Of a DNA stretch of 18,420 nucleotides, positions 14,299 to 18,420 are shown piece by piece; positions within the stretch are counted from its first letter, which is position 1, and every line of letters begins with the position of its first letter. This DNA is from Nitratifractor sp. (GTDB lineage: Bacteria > Campylobacterota > Campylobacteria > Campylobacterales > Sulfurovaceae): the NCBI GenBank assembly GCA_015485845.1, contig WFSU01000150.1:1-18420 (forward strand), in the 5' to 3' direction. A program made the translations under genes and the position numbers. The notes below the pieces were generated by a model that saw only the letters and a program-made list of their open reading frames with translations, had not been told where the DNA came from and searched no databases.

Positions 14299-14985
14299 CT
14301 ACCTTCTACCCTCTACCCTCTCTACATACGTTATCGGATCTACCACTCCCGCTTCCTCAAACCCCTTCAACCGCAGCCGACAACTGTCACACACGCCACA
14401 CGCTTCATCTTCACTCTGATAACAACTCCACGTATGCCCCAAATTAACACCCACTTCCAATGCTTTGGATATGATTTGGGCTTTGCTCAGGTGCACCAAC
14501 GGCATCCGAATGCTGATCTGAGTCTCATCGCGCGTCCCGAGGTTGACGGCATGCTCCATCGCCTCAATGTAGCTTTCACGGCAATCGGGGTATCCGCTGC
14601 TGTCTTCCTCCACTACTCCGATATAAAGCACTTCGGCTCCATGTTTCTCGGCAATGGCCGAGGCAATCGAGAGGAAAATCCCGTTGCGAAACGGCACATA
14701 GGTCACCGGAACACCCGGCTCGACTCCTTCAACAGGCACTTCGATCGAGGGATCCGTCAATGCTGAAGCACCGATCTGACCAAAAAACGGCAGATCGATC
14801 TCATAGCGTTCCACCGCTCCAATGTCTTCAGTGATGAGACGGAAGGATGCCAGCTCACGGGTTTCGGTGCGTTGCCCGTAGTTGAAATGGACGGCGATCA
14901 CCTCGTATCCCTCCTGCGCTGCCAGTGTCGCAGCCAACGCACTGTCCATACCGCCGGAGATAATGCACACGGCTTTTTTGTTCAT
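14299..14985 (-). CDS. queC: 7-cyano-7-deazaguanine synthase
   Basis: Converts 7-carboxy-7-deazaguanine to preQ0 using ATP and ammonia, in the queuosine tRNA-modification pathway; cytosolic. The 228 residues match the family. The ATP-pyrophosphatase P-loop is SGGMDS (10-15), HFNYGQRT (33-40) follows, PFRNGIFLSIA (98-108) is a family signature, and the zinc site is C188 with C196-x2-C199-x2-C202. AAAGGA about 9 bp upstream supports the start. It appears to be transcribed alone; no other queuosine gene is in the window. Downstream it runs into the REP-like element at 14187-14276, which may help end the transcript. Confidence 0.97.
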   Translation of the reverse strand: MNKKAVCIISGGMDSALAATLAAQEGYEVIAVHFNYGQRTETRELASFRLITEDIGAVERYEIDLPFFGQIGASALTDPSIEVPVEGVEPGVPVTYVPFRNGIFLSIASAIAEKHGAEVLYIGVVEEDSSGYPDCRESYIEAMEHAVNLGTRDETQISIRMPLVHLSKAQIISKALEVGVNLGHTWSCYQSEDEACGVCDSCRLRLKGFEEAGVVDPITYVERVEGRR

Positions 14986-15047
14986 AGTTTTTCCTTTCGG
15001 TTGAAATCAGGATTATCTATTTTGTGAATCATTCCAAATCAGGAGCA

Positions 15048-15084
15048 GGGACTTCAGTCCCGTTGTGCAGGGCTGAAGACCTGC
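15048..15084. repeat. REP-like palindrome pair upstream of ybeY
   Basis: GGGACT-TC-AGTCCC (15048-15061) is followed by GCAGG (15067-15071) pairing with CCTGC (15080-15084). It is the same core as the elements at 1-253, 1853-2021 and 14187-14276. It lies in the 185-bp divergent space between queC and ybeY. An in-frame upstream extension of ybeY runs through it, which argues that the extension is not coding. Confidence 0.6.
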
Positions 15085-15170
15085 CTCCAAAATCTGATGG
15101 TCTCATAATATTCATAGCTGAACTGCACAATTTTCGGTGCTATCTTACCCAATTTTTGGTAAACTATCAC

Positions 15171-15599
15171 ATGATTTTTTTAGAAAATACCACCGAATTT
15201 GACCTCAATACTTCCAACCTTCAAGCCATTGCCGATACCCGTACCCGTCGGGACATCGAACTCATCCTCTGCGACGATGCGACGATACGGGAACTCAACC
15301 ACACCCACCGTCAGATCGACAAAGCTACCGATGTGCTCAGCTTCCCGCTCGAAGGAGAGCATGAGCACCTCCCGCTGGGAACGATCGTCATCTCGCTGGA
15401 TCATGCCCAGGCCAAAGCGGAGGAACTGGGTCACACCACCCATGAGGAGATAGCCCTGCTCTTCGTCCACGGACTCCTCCATTTGATGGGCTATGACCAC
15501 GAGACGGATGACGGTCAAATGCGAGAGATCGAACATACCATCCTGCGAGAATTTAAGCTTCCCGATAGCCTTATCATCCGAACGGAGACGAACGTATGA
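15171..15599 (+). CDS. ybeY: Endoribonuclease YbeY (rRNA maturation factor)
   Basis: Metal-dependent single-strand endoribonuclease that acts in 16S rRNA 3'-end maturation and ribosome quality control in other bacteria. The 142 residues match the usual length. The UPF0054 signature HGLLHLMGYDHE has three metal-binding histidines (H100, H104, H110), and ATDVLSFPL (52-60) is the conserved upstream motif. The ATG at 15171 is chosen because homology starts there; a longer frame from 15024 crosses a REP-like repeat. The ribosome binding site is weak. The stop overlaps the next start in ATGA, so the antiporter gene is translationally coupled. Confidence 0.95.
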   Translation: MIFLENTTEFDLNTSNLQAIADTRTRRDIELILCDDATIRELNHTHRQIDKATDVLSFPLEGEHEHLPLGTIVISLDHAQAKAEELGHTTHEEIALLFVHGLLHLMGYDHETDDGQMREIEHTILREFKLPDSLIIRTETNV

Positions 15600-16537
15600 G
15601 TACCATAATTGTCTTTCTAATCTCATTGGCGGTCTTGATCTGGGGCGCCGATGTGCTCATCGCCCAGAGCGAACGGATCGCCAAGCATTTTGGTCTCTCG
15701 GAGTACTTCATCGGTGCCACCCTCATCGCGCTGGGTACGAGTCTGCCGGAGATGGCTGCTTCTGTCGCGGCCAGCCTTGCCGGCCATCCGGCGATCTCCC
15801 TCTCCAATATCATCGGCTCCAATATCCTCAACATCACCCTCGTCCTCGGTGCGGTCTTTCTCATCGCCAAAAACATCAATCCTCACCGAGACTTTTTCGC
15901 CAAAGACAGCAGCTGGGCGCTTTTTCCGGTCTTTATCTTCATTCTGATGATCTTGGATGGAGTGATTTCCCGTTTTGACGGGGTGATGCTGATTGGATTG
16001 ATGGGGGCTTATCTTCTGTTTCTGATCCGAAATGGACGGGAGATCCTCACCGAAGAGGTGGACGACGATCACGAGCCTGAGACTTCCTTCGACTGGCTGC
16101 GCACCGGAGGGCTGCTTCTCGTGGGCTTCGTCACCGTCATTGTGGGTGCTGATTACCTCATCGAGAGTGCCAGTGGATTGGCACGAATGATGGGGGTGAG
16201 TGAATGGATCATCGGGGTGGTGATGATCGCCATGGGTACTTCGATGCCCGAACTCGTCGTCTCCATCGTCGCGGCACGCAAAGGCAAAGCCGACATGGCC
16301 ATCGGCAATATCATCGGCTCGAATATGGCCAATATCTCCGTCGCACTCGGAGCCGCTGCCCTGGCACGCCCTCTCACGCTCGATCCGACGCAGTACCTTT
16401 TTGACATCAGTTCGATGCTCGTGGCCACACTCATGCTTGTCTTTCTCTCCGCCAACAAACTCTATACCCAGGCTGCCGGGATCAGTTTGTTGATTGTTTT
16501 AGGGGTGTTTTTGGAACATGCGGTTGGGGCGGCGTAA
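15596..16537 (+). CDS. CaCA-family calcium/sodium (or cation/proton) antiporter, YrbG-like
   Basis: A 313-residue inner-membrane protein with about ten transmembrane segments and the two inverted alpha-repeats of the CaCA superfamily. The first has GTSLPE (47-52) and NIIGSN (71-76), the second GTSMPE (214-219) and NIIGSN (238-243). The Glu residues of both repeats, which line the ion site in known structures, are kept. An acidic cytoplasmic loop (about 153-164, EEVDDDHEPE) separates the halves. It exchanges sodium or protons for calcium across the membrane; the exact ions cannot be read here. The start overlaps the ybeY stop by 4 bp, and the stop is 2 bp from the convergent yeiH stop with no terminator between them. 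Confidence 0.94.
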   Translation: MSTIIVFLISLAVLIWGADVLIAQSERIAKHFGLSEYFIGATLIALGTSLPEMAASVAASLAGHPAISLSNIIGSNILNITLVLGAVFLIAKNINPHRDFFAKDSSWALFPVFIFILMILDGVISRFDGVMLIGLMGAYLLFLIRNGREILTEEVDDDHEPETSFDWLRTGGLLLVGFVTVIVGADYLIESASGLARMMGVSEWIIGVVMIAMGTSMPELVVSIVAARKGKADMAIGNIIGSNMANISVALGAAALARPLTLDPTQYLFDISSMLVATLMLVFLSANKLYTQAAGISLLIVLGVFLEHAVGAA

Positions 16538-16539
16538 CA

Positions 16540-17562
16540 TTACCCCGCCAAAACCTTCGCCATCTGATATCCTCCTACCATCAACCAACCGAACAAAATC
16601 ATCGCCAGATAAATCGGCTTCATCCCAACCCCCCGAAACTTCTCCATCCGGGTCTCCATCCCCAGTGCCGTCATAGCCATGGTCAGGGCAAAGGTATCGA
16701 GGTGATTGATCGTGGTGACGACGTGATCGGGAAGTAAGCTGAGAGAATTAAACCCGGCTACGGCGATGAATCCAACCGCAAACCAGGGGATGACGATCGT
16801 CGCTTTGCCCGCCGTGCCTGATCGTGCCTGTCGGCTGAGCCAGAAGCCGAGGATCAGCAGAAACGGTGCCATGAGCATCACTCGGATCATTTTGACGATG
16901 ACAGCCGTATCGGCCACTTCCTTGCCGAGCGCGTTGCCTGCCGCGACGACGTGGGCGACTTCGTGGATCGTTCCACCGATGTAGAGTCCCATCGCTTCGG
17001 GACTCAGATCCAGCCATCCGAGGTGGTAAAGGTACGGATAGAGAAACATCGCCGTCGTGCCGAAAAGCACCACCGTCGCCACGGCAATGGCACTTTTGTA
17101 GGGGGCGGCTCCCACCACCGGCTCGGTCGCCAGCACGGCGGCCGCTCCACAGATGGAACTGCCTGCCCCGACGAGGATCGTCGTATCCCGGTCAAGCTTC
17201 AGCACTTTGATCCCGACGATATAGGCGATGAGAAAGGTACTCGTCACCATCACGGCACTCATGGTGATCCCGGCGATCCCCACATCGGCAATGTTTTGAA
17301 ACGTCAGACGAAACCCATAAAAAACTATCGCGGTTCGCAGCAGGGGTTTGGTCGCAAAAACAATCCCGGGTACCCACGGCTCCGGGAGATGTCCCCGCAG
17401 GGTATTGGCATAGATCATCCCGAGGACGATCCCTACGATCAGGGGACTGATCCCAAGATGTTTCAACGGAGCAAAATCAGCAAGGTAAGTGGCACTCGTC
17501 GCAAACAGAGCGACGAAGAGAATCCCGCTGAGGGTATGCGGGCGATTTTCGGTGGTAAACAT
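16540..17562 (-). CDS. yeiH: YeiH/UPF0324-family (putative sulfate exporter family) membrane protein
   Basis: A 340-residue inner-membrane protein with about ten hydrophobic segments. Family motifs include GAGSSICGAAA at 132-142 and GGTIHEVAHVVAAG at 196-209. The family is annotated as putative sulfate exporter, but transport has not been firmly shown. In enterobacteria yeiH sits beside the LysR regulator YeiE, which responds to sulfite, and the same divergent pairing is seen here. AAGGAACC just upstream of ATG supports the start. Expression is probably controlled from the 97-bp space shared with the regulator. It is convergent with the antiporter gene, 2 bp apart. Confidence 0.92.
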   Translation of the reverse strand: MFTTENRPHTLSGILFVALFATSATYLADFAPLKHLGISPLIVGIVLGMIYANTLRGHLPEPWVPGIVFATKPLLRTAIVFYGFRLTFQNIADVGIAGITMSAVMVTSTFLIAYIVGIKVLKLDRDTTILVGAGSSICGAAAVLATEPVVGAAPYKSAIAVATVVLFGTTAMFLYPYLYHLGWLDLSPEAMGLYIGGTIHEVAHVVAAGNALGKEVADTAVIVKMIRVMLMAPFLLILGFWLSRQARSGTAGKATIVIPWFAVGFIAVAGFNSLSLLPDHVVTTINHLDTFALTMAMTALGMETRMEKFRGVGMKPIYLAMILFGWLMVGGYQMAKVLAG

Positions 17563-17625
17563 GGTGGTTCCTTTTTTTCTTCGCAGTGTACCCGGATCCT
17601 ATTCATTTGTAAAATAAATAAAACT

Positions 17626-17634
17626 TGCTATAAT
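17626..17634 (+). promoter_or_regulatory. Extended -10 promoter for the LysR-type regulator
   Basis: TGCTATAAT is a consensus extended -10 element 25 bp ahead of the regulator's ATG, preceded by AT-rich sequence (17600-17623). The gap to yeiH must also hold the yeiH promoter and any LysR-type binding site, but no clear T-N11-A dyad could be assigned. Confidence 0.6.
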
Positions 17635-17659
17635 GATTGAGATTATTTATAGGAACAGC

Positions 17660-18420
17660 ATGACACTCCGCGAACTCGAACTCTTTTACCGTATGGGTGA
17701 GGCGCCCCATCTTTCCAATCTCGCAGACGAGTTGGGGATCAGCCAGTCGGCACTCTCCCTTGCCCTGCGTTCCCTTGAGGAGAAACTGGGTGAGCCCCTC
17801 TACGATCGCCTCGGCAAAAAGCTCATCCTCAACGATCGGGGACGCTCCTTCCGCCGGGAGACCCTCCCCCATTACGAAGCACTGATCGGAGCCCAGGAGG
17901 CGTTTGGGGATCTTCGGCTCTCCGGCGAACTCACCATCCATGCCAGCAAAACCATCGGCGATTATCTCCTGCCGCAATTGCGCTACGATTTTCTCACTGA
18001 GCACCCCCATGTCGAGATCCATACGGCTCTACACAACTCCCAAACCATCCTTGCAGCCGTACAACAAGGACAGATCGATATAGGACTGATCGAATCCCCC
18101 CTGCAAGAGACCGATATCGTCCGAGTCCCCCTCTCTACTGACATACTCGTCGTGGTCACATCCGATCCCACACTGGGGAAGGAACCGATCTTCATCGACC
18201 GTCTTTTTGACCGCAAATGGCTCCTCAGAGAACCCGGATCGGGCACCCGGGATGTCTTCCTCACCGAACTGGGATCGCTCGCCAATGATCTGCCGGTCTG
18301 GATGGAGTATCACGACTTCGAAGAAGCCAAAACCCTCCTGCTCACCCACCCCGAGACCCTCACCTGCCTCTCCCGCCACGCCGTCACCCGTGAAATCGCC
18401 GCCGGACAACTCCACGAAGT
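17660..18420 (+). CDS. LysR-family transcriptional regulator (YeiE-like), 3' end cut by window
   Basis: 253 codons are visible from ATG at 17660 and the frame is open at the window edge; full-length members are about 290-300 residues. The N-terminal winged helix-turn-helix is clear (HLSNLADELGISQSALSLAL at 17-36, then RSLEEKLGEPLYDR). A substrate-binding effector domain begins near residue 88. GSGTRDVF in the second lobe, around 193-200, is typical of the CysB/CysL/YeiE branch. The divergent position next to yeiH supports a YeiE-like role in controlling yeiH, perhaps in response to sulfite; that ligand is inferred from enterobacterial relatives. AGGAA lies 5-9 bp before ATG. Confidence 0.93.
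   Translation, partial: MTLRELELFYRMGEAPHLSNLADELGISQSALSLALRSLEEKLGEPLYDRLGKKLILNDRGRSFRRETLPHYEALIGAQEAFGDLRLSGELTIHASKTIGDYLLPQLRYDFLTEHPHVEIHTALHNSQTILAAVQQGQIDIGLIESPLQETDIVRVPLSTDILVVVTSDPTLGKEPIFIDRLFDRKWLLREPGSGTRDVFLTELGSLANDLPVWMEYHDFEEAKTLLLTHPETLTCLSRHAVTREIAAGQLHE

Noticed and set aside
15024..15170. Longer ybeY starting at 15024
   Set aside because: The extra 49 residues are translated from a REP-like repeat, and YbeY homology begins at 15171.

Overview
The window looks like a chromosomal segment from a free-living member of the Campylobacterota (epsilonproteobacteria), possibly a sulfur-cycle genus with moderate GC content. This is an inference from the protein styles, compact gene packing and -10-dominated promoters; no rRNA or other decisive marker is present. 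Genes occur in short runs on both strands. No CRISPR array, tRNA, rRNA, insertion sequence or phage gene was seen.

Layout. 1-454 has no protein gene. It holds two identical 99-bp copies of a palindrome-rich repeat (1-99, 155-253), then a probable leftward small RNA (about 297-420). The RNA has its own promoter and terminator, and two exact copies of a 15-nt motif that mimics the 16S rRNA anti-Shine-Dalgarno tail. 455-1760 (minus strand) is a VanZ-like membrane protein overlapping ferrochelatase (hemH). 1826-2021 is more of the repeat family. 2026-12354, all minus strand, is the most striking part: a sensory locus with two large hybrid histidine kinases that have NIT-like periplasmic domains, and four secreted paralogues of about 250 residues related to the PilJ N-terminal/NIT (nitrate/nitrite sensing) fold. 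A DMT-family transporter closes the run. 12480-13055 is a ComF-type phosphoribosyltransferase. 13133-14154 holds a NifU C-terminal-domain protein, a short O6-alkylguanine-DNA alkyltransferase-like protein and a small Cys-rich lipoprotein. 14299-14985 is queC. 15171-16537 is ybeY translationally coupled to a CaCA-family cation/proton or cation/calcium antiporter. 16540 to the end is a divergent yeiH / LysR-type regulator pair, with the regulator cut by the window edge.

How the genes may work together. The sensory locus appears to have two modules. One is a secreted sensor-like protein followed by kinase B (12354 to 8569). The other is three secreted paralogues followed by kinase A and the transporter (8464 to 2026), with its own promoter at about 8507-8538. 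Neither kinase has a recognisable HPt or DNA-binding output, so the phosphorelay partner must lie elsewhere. The second module's promoter and the small RNA's promoter share the same layout: two TTGACA-like hexamers 11 bp apart, with the nearer one 9 bp from the -10 box. This suggests, but does not prove, a common regulator. The anti-SD small RNA and the NIT/PilJ multi-protein sensor are the best candidates for undescribed biology here.

Palindromic elements built on a GACTTCAGTC core are scattered through the intergenic spaces (1-253, 1853-2021, 14187-14276, 15048-15084). They look like REP/BIME-type repeats. No RAYT transposase gene is in the window.
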